From: Saccharothrix sp. ST-888
Lineage (GTDB): Bacteria > Actinomycetota > Actinomycetes > Streptomycetales > Streptomycetaceae
Reading direction: 5' to 3'
Length of the DNA stretch: 14,080 nt
Assembly (NCBI RefSeq): GCF_000955975.1
Contig: NZ_JYJF01000144.1
Coordinates: forward strand, 1-14,080
The position numbers and the translations under genes were made by a program. Of the stretch, positions 5,784 to 12,039 are shown one piece after another. The notes below the pieces were generated by a model. The model worked only from the letters and a program-made list of their open reading frames with translations. It did not search any database and was not told the origin of the DNA. Each line of letters begins with the position of its first letter. Positions within the stretch are counted from its first letter, which is position 1.

Positions 5784-7268
5784 TCAGCTGATCTGCATGT
5801 TGCCCATCATCCCCATCGCCCCGTGGTCGAAGAGGTGGCAGTGGTAGGGGTAGACGCCCTCGTAACTGTCGAAGGTGATCAGCAGTTTGACGGCCTCTCC
5901 GGGGAAGAGCCGGACGGTGTCCTTGAGGCCGCCCTCGGACGGGTCGGGGGCCTTCCCGTTGCGCTCCAGCACCCGGAACTGCACCTGGTGCAGGTGGAAG
6001 TTGTGCGGCGCATACTGGTTGGCGTTGCTGACCGTCCAGACCTCGGTGGTGCCCCAGGCGATCTGGGTGTCGATCCGGTTGGCGTCGTAGGTCTTGTCGT
6101 TGATGTAGGCGGCGGCGTTCGGCCGGCCGTCCTCGTCCATCCGCAGGACGAAGCTGCGGTTCACGGTTGCGAGCTGCGGAGCCGCCAACTCGCCGAGCCG
6201 GTCCGGAACTTCGCTCGGGTCGGGCGCGGTGCGGGTGACGTCGAAGCGCAGCACCTGGCCGATCTCCGGCGGCCCCGGCATCCCGGGGTTGGTCAGCACC
6301 AGCCGGGTGCCGATCGGGTACCTGGAGAAGTCGATCACCACATCGGCGCGCTCGCCCGGCGAGAGCATCAGGTTGGCGGTGGCGTTCGGCTTCTCCAGCA
6401 GGCCGCCGTCCGAACCGATCTGCACGAACGAGGTGCCGTCGGACAGCGCCAGCGAGAAGATCCGCGAGTTGCTGCCGTTCAGGATCCGGAAGCGGTACTT
6501 GCGCGCCGCCACCTGGAAGTAGGGCCACGGGCGGCCGTTCACCAGGATGGTGTTGCGCAGCAGGTGGTCGTCCAGCTCGTAGATCAACTGGCCGTTGGCG
6601 CCGAACCGGCCGTCGCGCAGGATCAGCGGGACGTCGTACTCCCCGCCGGGCAGCGGGAGCGAGCGCTCCAGGTCGTCGCAGAGCAGGTACAGCGAGGTCA
6701 GGCCCCGGTAGACGTTCTCGGACTCCATGTGGTGGGCGTGGTCGTGGATCCAGAGCGTCGCGTTGTCCTGGTCGTTCGGGTAGGTGTAGTTCCTCGCCCC
6801 GCCGGGAGCGATCAGGTTCATCGGCGAACCGTCGCTGTCCTGCGGGACGTTGCCGCCGTGCAGGTGGACCGAGACCGGGGTGCCGAGGTTGTTGATCTGC
6901 TTGACCACCACCCGCCGCTGGAACCTGGCCTTGATGGTCGGCCCGGGGAAGCTGCCGTTGTAGGTGTACACCTCGGTCTTCGTCCCGGGGACGATCGTGG
7001 TGTACGCCTTCTGCATCGTCACCGTGTAGTAGTCCGTGGTGGCCGACGTGGAGGTCGGGGAGAGCACCGGCGGAACGGTCAGCGGGACGGCGAACTGCGG
7101 GATCACCGCGGGCGGCACCGTACCGGTCGCGGTGGGTCCGGGCGTACCGGCGTCCGCGGTGCCGCTGGTGTCGGCCGCGGCGTGCGGCAGGTACGGCACC
7201 AGCAGACCCGCGCCACCGACCATCCCGGTGGTCACGCCGGCTTTGAGGGCATTTCTCCGTGACAGCAT
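5784..7268 (-). CDS. Tat-exported multicopper oxidase (CotA/bilirubin oxidase/phenoxazinone synthase-like)
   Basis: 494-residue three-cupredoxin-domain oxidase that couples substrate oxidation to four-electron reduction of O2. All copper motifs are present: HLHG (135-138), HDHAHH (175-180), HNFHLH (422-427) and HCHLFDHGAMGMM (476-488) with the type 1 Cys, His and axial Met. The N terminus MLSRRNALKAG with a hydrophobic stretch and a following Ala-rich, then Thr/Pro-rich segment fits a twin-arginine signal peptide, so it acts outside the membrane. The ATG at 7268 is chosen because the Tat motif starts there; AGGAGG and GGGGAG lie upstream, and a 21-residue upstream extension would bury the signal. 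Relatives oxidise phenols, aminophenols and bilirubin and spore pigments. Here it may oxidise or dimerise the exported aromatic product. Divergent from the aroE-like gene. Confidence 0.92.
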   Translation of the reverse strand: MLSRRNALKAGVTTGMVGGAGLLVPYLPHAAADTSGTADAGTPGPTATGTVPPAVIPQFAVPLTVPPVLSPTSTSATTDYYTVTMQKAYTTIVPGTKTEVYTYNGSFPGPTIKARFQRRVVVKQINNLGTPVSVHLHGGNVPQDSDGSPMNLIAPGGARNYTYPNDQDNATLWIHDHAHHMESENVYRGLTSLYLLCDDLERSLPLPGGEYDVPLILRDGRFGANGQLIYELDDHLLRNTILVNGRPWPYFQVAARKYRFRILNGSNSRIFSLALSDGTSFVQIGSDGGLLEKPNATANLMLSPGERADVVIDFSRYPIGTRLVLTNPGMPGPPEIGQVLRFDVTRTAPDPSEVPDRLGELAAPQLATVNRSFVLRMDEDGRPNAAAYINDKTYDANRIDTQIAWGTTEVWTVSNANQYAPHNFHLHQVQFRVLERNGKAPDPSEGGLKDTVRLFPGEAVKLLITFDSYEGVYPYHCHLFDHGAMGMMGNMQIS

Positions 7269-7631
7269 CGCTCCCCGTTCCTCCTGCGTCAGCCACGACC
7301 GGCTGGATCCAGTCGGCCAGGCCGAAACCATGCAGAGGTTGTGAAGATTCGATCAACCGTCCATGGCTGATCGTGTCAGATGTGTGAAACGCCATGACAA
7401 TTCCTTGTTAAACAGAGTCGTCGGGGACACGGCGGAGGGGGCCTGCGAGGCCCTCGTAATCTGATGGAGTACGGCAGGATATGTGTCGAATCGCAGACAG
7501 AGATGACTCTGTGTCAACGCGTTCCTTTAGGAGAGCGACCGGCTGCCTAAGCTGAGAAGCACCAGGGGGAGATGGCGGGTCGAACCCAGTCCGACCCCGT
7601 CCCCACCTCTGCAGAAGGAGTACCACCGACC
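7269..7631. promoter_or_regulatory. Divergent control region between multicopper oxidase and aroE-like genes
   Basis: 363 bp without a gene, relatively A/T-rich around 7340-7420. It must hold promoters for both flanking genes, but no strong -35/-10 pair stands out; TAAGCT at 7548-7553 is a weak plus-strand -10 candidate. Visible symmetry: ACAGAG (7497-7502) / CTCTGT (7507-7512) with a 4-base spacer, with the ACAGAG half repeated at 7412-7417; GGGCCT (7439-7444) / AGGCCC (7448-7453); and GGTTG/CAACC arms around 7338-7359. The first is the best operator candidate. None clearly matches the ARE sites of the right-hand island. Confidence 0.5.
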
Positions 7632-8507
7632 ATGCGTGCAGATCACAAGTCAGTGGTGGACCACACGAGGTTGTCCCGCCAGGCAGCCACCCGCGCGGCG
7701 GTGCTCGGCTCCCCGGTCGACCAGTCCCTCTCACCCACCCTGCACCGGGCCGCCTACGCGGCCATGGGCCTCAACTGGGGCTTCGAGGCGATCGAGTGCG
7801 ACGAAACCACGCTGTACGGGATGCTCGACGCCCGGAACGGCACCTGGGCCGGTCTCACGCTCGCCATGCCGCTCAAGCGCGCCGCCCTGCCGTGGCTCGA
7901 CGACGTCACCGATCTCGCGCTGGACGTCGGCGGCGTGAACACGGTCGTCTTCCGCAAGGGCCGCAGCTTCGGCGACAACACCGACGCCCACGGGATCACC
8001 CTCGCACTGCGCGAGGCCGGGGTGGACACCCCCGCCTCGGCCCTGGTGCTGGGCGGCGGCGCCACCGCCTCCTCGGCCCTCGCCGCCCTGCGCGACCTCG
8101 GGATCAGGGAACCCAGCCTGGTGGTCCGGGAACAACGGCGCGCGGCCGAGGCCGCCGCGGCGGCCGGACGACTGGGCATGGCCGTGGACGTCCACACCTT
8201 CGACCGGCTCGACGAACTGCTGCACAGCGCCGGGCTGGTCATCTCGACACTGCCGGCCGGGGCCGCCGATCCGTACGCGGCCGCGATCGTGCACTCACGG
8301 GCGGCAGTCCTGGACGTGGTCCCCTCGGCCTGGCCGACCCGGCTCGCCAAGGCCGCCGGGTTCGCCGGCAGCACGGTGGTGGACGGGCTGTCGATGCTGG
8401 TCCACCAGGCCGCCCGGCAGGTCGAGTTGATCACCGGGCGGAGCGACGTACCGGTGGACGCCATGCGCGAGGCCGGACAGACCGAACTGGCCCGCCGCGC
8501 GGGCTGA
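7632..8507 (+). CDS. aroE: Shikimate dehydrogenase-like protein
   Basis: 291 residues with the complete shikimate dehydrogenase pattern: SLSPTLH (32-38, substrate carboxylate binding), MPLK with catalytic Lys82, GGVNTV (Asn103), GDNTDAHG with catalytic Asp118, the nucleotide loop GGGATA (141-146) and DGLSMLVHQ near residue 258 with the conserved Gln. It reduces 3-dehydroshikimate to shikimate, or acts on quinate-like compounds. The usual NADP-selecting NRT motif reads VREQRR (165-170), so cofactor preference is uncertain though basic residues remain. The ATG at 7632 is preferred because GAAGGAG lies about 11 bases upstream; an in-frame ATG at 7572 has its purine run directly abutting it. Transcribed away from the oxidase. 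With aroA and aroC it makes three shikimate-pathway genes in one cluster, suggesting a dedicated supply. Confidence 0.88.
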   Translation: MRADHKSVVDHTRLSRQAATRAAVLGSPVDQSLSPTLHRAAYAAMGLNWGFEAIECDETTLYGMLDARNGTWAGLTLAMPLKRAALPWLDDVTDLALDVGGVNTVVFRKGRSFGDNTDAHGITLALREAGVDTPASALVLGGGATASSALAALRDLGIREPSLVVREQRRAAEAAAAAGRLGMAVDVHTFDRLDELLHSAGLVISTLPAGAADPYAAAIVHSRAAVLDVVPSAWPTRLAKAAGFAGSTVVDGLSMLVHQAARQVELITGRSDVPVDAMREAGQTELARRAG

Positions 8508-8539
8508 GCCGTCCGCCGAGGGCGGCCTCCAGCGGCCGG

Positions 8540-8629
8540 GCTTTCGGGGACGGATCTTGAGGGAACCGGCCTTTCAGGGACGGGCCTTTCGGGGACAGGT
8601 CTCGGGGGAACCGCGCTTTCGAGGCCGGG
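8540..8629. repeat. Six tandem copies of a degenerate 15-bp repeat
   Basis: Units begin at 8540, 8555, 8570, 8585, 8600 and 8615; the clearest are GCTTTCGGGGACGGA, CCTTTCAGGGACGGG and CCTTTCGGGGACAGG. The array starts 33 bases after the aroE-like stop. Fifteen is a multiple of three, which keeps frames open and produces Pro/Arg/Ser-rich artefactual pentapeptide repeats; there is no sign that it is translated. Confidence 0.75.
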
Positions 8630-8760
8630 GCGGACCCCGGCGGGGCGCGGGGACGTGCGCGACCGCCTTCGAGCGGGCCCGGTGGGCCGGCTGCACCTCG
8701 CCGGCCCCCGGTGGAGCGATGCGCTCTGCTCCCCCACGGGCCGGCGCGGCCCGGCGCTCT

Positions 8761-8890
8761 CCGATGCACGCGGTTCCCCGCGCCCCTGGTCCGGCAGGCC
8801 GTCGCCCCCGCGGGGTGGCCGCGAGCGGGCCGGGCCGACCGTGTTCTCCTCCGATGTGCGCAACTCCCCGTGCCCCTGGTCCGGCTGGTC
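8761..8890. repeat. Pair of 40-bp direct repeats carrying the streptomycete GTTCCCCGCGCCCC element
   Basis: 8761-8800 and 8851-8890 match at 32 of 40 positions and are offset by exactly 90 bp. Both start CCGATG and share CCCCTGGTCCGGC. The core of the first, CGCGGTTCCCCGCGCCCCTG (8769-8788), is the same family as the copy at 1568-1585. The second copy ends 11 bases before the stop codon of the transposase-like gene, and is in the right place to influence its 3' end. Confidence 0.65.
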
Positions 8891-8900
8891 CGCAGGGCCG

Positions 8901-10112
8901 CTAGGCGGAGAGTTCCTGGGACTTGTCGAAGCCCTGGCGGCGGGCCGAGGAGAGGACCGAGATCGCGTGGGCGACCGAGCACAGGGTCGCGTGGCGGTGC
9001 CAGCCCGCGTAGCTGCGGCCCTCGAAGTCGCGCATCCCGACCTTGGCGCTGACCTCGGAGAAGTCCTTGGCCACCCGGCGGGTGAGCCGGCCCAGGCGCA
9101 GCAGCGCCACCGGCGGCACCTCCACCATGTTGGAGAGCCACAGCTCCGGCGGCTGCCCCTTGGACCCCGACCAGCCGCCGACCAGGGTCAGCGCCCGCTC
9201 GGGCAGACCGGGCGAACCGGGGCGGCGGATCGAGGGCATGGTCACCCGGGTGCCGCTGACCAGGATCGAGCGGGTGATCGAGTAGTCCGGGTCGACCCAG
9301 CCCACCGGCCGGGAGAACCGCTTCGCCCACTCGATCAACTGCTGCGCCTGGAAGAGCCGTTCGCCACGGCCCGGCAGACTGAGGTCGAAGCCGACCAGCC
9401 TGGTGGCACCGCCGACCCGCATCACGAAGGGCACGCCCCGGCGGGTGAACTCCTCGACCAGCGCGGTGGCGTCCAGTTCGCGGGCGTCCAGCACGGCCGG
9501 GCGGCGGCGCAGGCCCCAGTCCGGGCCGGCGAGTTCCACCACGGTGTTGACGGCGCACAGTTCGGGGCTGGCCGCGGCCACCTCGTCCGGTATCTTGGCG
9601 CGCCGGCGGCGCTCCTCGTTGTCCAGCCACCCCGGGGGCAGGAAGAGCCCCCAGTTCACCGGGGCGCTCATGTCCTCGTTGGCGAGCCACACCCCGTACG
9701 CCTGCTGGCTGTTGACGACCCGTCCGAGCTCGGTGCGGAAGGACTCCTCGACTCCGACGGAGTGCGCACCGGCCTTCGGGACGGCCATCGAGCTCAGCAC
9801 CCAGGCCTGCGGCAGCACCACGCGGTCCAAGTGGCGGGCCAGCGTGTACCTGACCTTGTCCCAGGACCACGAGGAGTCGCTGATGAAGTGGTGCAGGCTC
9901 TGCTCGGCAGCGCCGTAACCGGCCACGGAGGCGAGCGCTCGCATCGACTTGCGCCCCGGCACCGACAGCAGCCCGGAGATGTACCACTCTCCACGGGCCC
10001 GCTGGTCACGGCGCTTCAGTGAGGCGAGCATCCGGCGGGAGAAATCCGTGACGAAGTCGTCCGCCACGTCCCCCCAGATTCTGTCCGGAACATCCTTCTC
10101 GATCCGCTCCAC
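8901..10112 (-). CDS. IS701-family transposase-like protein, apparently domesticated (DDE residues lost)
   Basis: 403 residues aligning by eye along the whole IS701/DDE_5 transposase: GEWYISGLLSVPGRKSM (41-57), AAEQSLHHFISDSSWSWDKVR (split across 68-88), the first catalytic strand, PVNWGLFLPPGW (151-162), RRRRAKIPDE, and FEGRSYAGWHRHATL (363-377). Active IS701 enzymes read WVIDDTG, an AD motif and an EE motif. Here these are WVLSSM (104-109, Asp lost), VLDA (Asp209 kept) and RVAKDF (346-351, Glu lost). No terminal inverted repeats or target duplications are seen, and base composition matches the neighbours. The GTG at 10112 has AGAGGGGG 10-15 bases upstream; the open frame extends 29 residues further. 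It shares an ARE-bearing divergent region with a TetR gene. Likely role (inference): sequence-specific DNA-binding protein kept for regulation. Confidence 0.82.
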   Translation of the reverse strand: MERIEKDVPDRIWGDVADDFVTDFSRRMLASLKRRDQRARGEWYISGLLSVPGRKSMRALASVAGYGAAEQSLHHFISDSSWSWDKVRYTLARHLDRVVLPQAWVLSSMAVPKAGAHSVGVEESFRTELGRVVNSQQAYGVWLANEDMSAPVNWGLFLPPGWLDNEERRRRAKIPDEVAAASPELCAVNTVVELAGPDWGLRRRPAVLDARELDATALVEEFTRRGVPFVMRVGGATRLVGFDLSLPGRGERLFQAQQLIEWAKRFSRPVGWVDPDYSITRSILVSGTRVTMPSIRRPGSPGLPERALTLVGGWSGSKGQPPELWLSNMVEVPPVALLRLGRLTRRVAKDFSEVSAKVGMRDFEGRSYAGWHRHATLCSVAHAISVLSSARRQGFDKSQELSA

Positions 10113-10200
10113 AGCCCCCGTCCCCCTCTTCTGCGGTTGCACTCGCACCTCCGGGCGTGACGCCGGGAGGCCAGACGTGTGGTGCTGGCAGGGAGTCACG

Positions 10201-10230
10201 ATACCGAACCGACTGGTTGGTTTTGAATAC
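10201..10230. promoter_or_regulatory. ARE-like operator 1
   Basis: Contains AACCGACTGGTTGGTTTT within a stretch bounded by GATACC on the left and GAATAC on the right. The AACC...GGTT symmetry and flanking ATAC/GTAT resemble the autoregulatory elements bound by gamma-butyrolactone receptors. It lies 89-118 bp upstream of the transposase-like start. Confidence 0.6.
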
Positions 10231-10279
10231 TTCGTCAGAACCTTTATGGAGATTCGGAGAACCTGCCCGGAAGAGCGTG

Positions 10280-10301
10280 ATACCGCACAGTTGGTTTGTT
10301 A
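10280..10301. promoter_or_regulatory. ARE-like operator 2
   Basis: ATACCGCACAG followed directly by TTGGTTTGTTA. It matches the complement of the receptor/afsA site (11957-11978) at 15 of 22 positions with no gap, including ATAC, CAG and GGTTT-TT. It lies 130-152 bp upstream of the adjacent TetR gene. Confidence 0.62.
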
Positions 10302-10431
10302 AGCTGCCGTACACGCACATCTGCGTCACCCGCAACCGAGCGGCAGCCGGCCGTACAGCGGAGTGACGGGCTCTGCAACCCGGCCGGCCACCCACCTCCG
10401 CCGCCCGGCCGCCCAGCACGAGGGAGAGGCC

Positions 10432-11142
10432 ATGCCCCGCCAGGAACGGGCCGAACGCACCAGGCAGTTACTGGTTGAGGCCGCCGCCGCCTCCTTCGAC
10501 GCCGACGGCTACACGATGACCGGACTGGGGGACGTCACCAGGCTCTCGGGCATGTCGAAGGGCGCCCTGTACTTCCACTTCGGCTCCAAGGAGCAGCTGG
10601 CGGAGGCGGTCCTGGCCGGCTCCCGGGACGGGCTGCGGGAGAGCATCCGCGAGGCCCGCGGGTCGGGCGGCTCGACCATCCAGTACCTGATCGACCTGTG
10701 CCACGGCCTGGCCCGCAGGGTCGATGACGACGTGGTGTTCAGGGCCGGCCTCCGGCTGACCGGCGACCCCGGCCTGGATGCGTCCATCTGCCCATCGCCC
10801 CAGACCAGTTGGGTGCTGATGGTGCGGCTGCTGCTGAAGCGCGCGGCCGACCGGCGGGAGGTTCGCACGGACGCCCCGGTGGAGGTGACGGCCACCCTGC
10901 TCGCCGCCGCCGTGACGGGCGTCGAGGTGCTGGCACGGCAGGACTCGCAGTGGCTGGACCGCGAGGTGATCACCCGGCTCTGGCGGGCCGTGCTCCCGGC
11001 CCTGGTGCCGCCCGAGGAGCTGGCTCGGCTGGACGCCTCGGGGTCGAACCTCGAACCGGACCCGCCGTTTCCGGCTCCGGACGCCATGTCCCCCGAGCCG
11101 GGCACGGCGGGCTGTTCCCGGCTGGACGCCACACCCGCCTAG
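10432..11142 (+). CDS. TetR-family regulator, gamma-butyrolactone pseudo-receptor type, with TTA codon
   Basis: 236-residue TetR-like repressor. The N-terminal helix-turn-helix includes GYTMTGLGDVTRLSGMSKGALYFHFGSKEQLA (in two parts, about residues 26-57), the signature of the GBL receptor group. The ligand domain has FRAGLRL, a Trp in the SPQTSW segment and the C-terminal VLPALVPPEELARLD typical of this group. Overall pattern recalls pseudo-receptors such as JadR2, ScbR2 and TylQ, which often sense antibiotics rather than GBLs; that subgroup call is inference. The ATG at 10432 has GGGAGAGG just upstream. Codon 13 is TTA (10468-10470), making translation dependent on the bldA tRNA. An extra Pro/Ser-rich tail of about 35 residues follows the conserved end. 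Two ARE-like sites lie upstream and a shared terminator downstream. Confidence 0.88.
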   Translation: MPRQERAERTRQLLVEAAAASFDADGYTMTGLGDVTRLSGMSKGALYFHFGSKEQLAEAVLAGSRDGLRESIREARGSGGSTIQYLIDLCHGLARRVDDDVVFRAGLRLTGDPGLDASICPSPQTSWVLMVRLLLKRAADRREVRTDAPVEVTATLLAAAVTGVEVLARQDSQWLDREVITRLWRAVLPALVPPEELARLDASGSNLEPDPPFPAPDAMSPEPGTAGCSRLDATPA

Positions 11143-11181
11143 GGTCCAACTCCGCTTTCGCGCACCGGACATGACAAGCGA

Positions 11182-11212
11182 GAGGGCGCGACGCGCTACA
11201 CGTCGCGCCCTC
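11182..11212. terminator. Bidirectional terminator between the convergent TetR genes
   Basis: GAGGGCGCGACG (11182-11193) and CGTCGCGCCCTC (11201-11212) form a perfect 12-bp stem with a 7-base loop, midway in the 84-bp gap between the two stop codons. Symmetry allows use from both sides. Confidence 0.82.
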
Positions 11213-11226
11213 AACCGGAACGCTTC

Positions 11227-11883
11227 CTACTGGAACAGCTCGCTGCCGCCGTCTTCCGGCGGGAGCAAGGCGCGAGCCCCCCGGCCCGGCGCCGTGTCCA
11301 ACCGCGCCAGCGTGGACGGTGTCGCCACGCATGGCAGGAGGTGCTGCCACAGGATCGAGATGCGCCGCTCCAGATCCGCCATTCCGGAGACGACCTGGGA
11401 GAACGACTGGATACCGTTGAAACAGCCGACCACCAGCTCAGCGGTCTCCTTGGCGTCGACCTGGGGCAGCGTCTCGCCCTGCGCCTTGGCCTCCTCGACC
11501 AGGCCCCCGCAGACGTCGGCCCAGGCGAGCAGCGGATTGCTGTCGGTGAAGTCCACCGACCCGCGCTCCAGGGCGAGCCTGACCCCGGCCCGCAGCATCG
11601 CGTCCCCCGGCAGAGCATGCGCCACGGCCATCGTGACATCCACCAACTGCTGTAGCTTGGAGGCGTTCTGAGCCAAGCGGAGGTGCAGGGTCTGCTCCTG
11701 CATCACCCCTCTGGCCAGCGCCTCCTTGGAGGGGAAGTGGAAGTACAGCGCACCCTTCGTCACCTGCACCCTCGCGAGGATCTGCTTGATGGATGCCGCG
11801 TCGTAACCGAACTCGTCGAAGACTTCCGCAGCCCCCTGCAAGATCACCTGGCGCGTGCGGATCGCGCGCTCCTGTTGTGCCAT
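11227..11883 (-). CDS. Gamma-butyrolactone receptor, TetR family (ScbR/ArpA-like)
   Basis: 218 residues, close to the usual 215-230. The N terminus MAQQERAIRTRQVILQGAAE and HTH segment SIKQILARVQVTKGALYFHF, then SKEALARGV, are very close to ScbR-type receptors. The ligand domain has AGVRLALERG, PLLAWADV (conserved Trp of the ligand pocket), GETLPQVD, GIQSFSQVVS and the end motif LLPCVATPSTLARLD followed by RGA. Such proteins repress target promoters at AREs and release them on binding GBL. The ATG at 11883 has AGGAG 8 bases upstream; a longer open frame exists but the family starts here. Divergent from afsA with an ARE-like site between, the classical receptor/synthase layout. No TTA codon. 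Confidence 0.92.
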   Translation of the reverse strand: MAQQERAIRTRQVILQGAAEVFDEFGYDAASIKQILARVQVTKGALYFHFPSKEALARGVMQEQTLHLRLAQNASKLQQLVDVTMAVAHALPGDAMLRAGVRLALERGSVDFTDSNPLLAWADVCGGLVEEAKAQGETLPQVDAKETAELVVGCFNGIQSFSQVVSGMADLERRISILWQHLLPCVATPSTLARLDTAPGRGARALLPPEDGGSELFQ

Positions 11884-11956
11884 CAGGGCTCTCCTGTCGT
11901 ACTCACTGCACCGCGTCCCGCCTCTTGCCACAAGATTGAGCGGCGGAACGACTCAC

Positions 11957-11978
11957 AAATAAACCGGCTGACCTGTAT
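11957..11978. promoter_or_regulatory. ARE-like operator 3 between receptor and afsA
   Basis: AAATAAACCGG followed directly by CTGACCTGTAT; the complement starts ATACAGGTCAG then CCGGTTTATTT. It lies 74-95 bp before the receptor start and 62-83 bp before the afsA start, overlapping a plus-strand -10-like TATTGT (11976-11981). This is where a GBL receptor would repress its own gene, afsA, or both. Confidence 0.72.
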
Positions 11979-12039
11979 TGTGACCGCAGGGCCATGAGGG
12001 CCCTGACCCACACTCTTCGTGATCCTCGGGGGAGGGGAC

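Larger units (their letters stand above)
8508..8900. other. Convergent non-coding spacer between aroE-like and transposase-like genes
   Basis: 393 bp between two stop codons facing each other. It contains the 15-bp tandem array (8540-8629) and two 40-bp direct repeats (8761-8800 and 8851-8890). A small CCGCC/GGCGG hairpin (8513-8525) just after the aroE-like stop is the only terminator-like structure. Several open frames cross it on both strands, but they have repeat-like composition, no family resemblance and no ribosome-binding sites, so I see no gene. Confidence 0.6.
10113..10431. promoter_or_regulatory. Divergent control region between transposase-like gene and TetR gene
   Basis: 319 bp without a gene and the most A/T-rich stretch of the right half (about 10200-10305). 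It holds two ARE-like operators (10201-10230, 10280-10301). A weak plus-strand promoter candidate is TTGAAT (10223-10228) with TATGGA (10245-10250) at 16-bp spacing, its -35 inside the first ARE; a weak minus-strand -10 is TATCGT (complement of 10198-10203). A regulator on either ARE would be placed to control both directions. The ribosome-binding site GGGAGAGG lies at 10422-10429. Confidence 0.6.

Noticed and set aside
5823..7262. 479-codon plus-strand open frame opposite the multicopper oxidase
   Set aside because: It is the antisense shadow of a gene with all copper-binding motifs; the translation is Val/Gly/Arg/Asp low complexity.
7323..7359. ARE site upstream of the multicopper oxidase (AACC-N7-GGTT and GGTTG/CAACC)
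   Set aside because: Arms are only 4-5 bp, spacing differs from the other sites and the ATAC/GGTTT flanks are absent.
8511..8525. Terminator of the aroE-like gene
   Set aside because: The CCGCC/GGCGG stem is only 5 bp with a 3-base loop and no U-tract; too weak to call separately.
8540..8890. CRISPR array
   Set aside because: Units are contiguous or only two in number, degenerate, without unique spacers of constant size and without cas genes.
8880..10230. Active insertion sequence
   Set aside because: No terminal inverted repeats or flanking duplications could be found and two catalytic residues appear lost; annotated as a domesticated gene instead.
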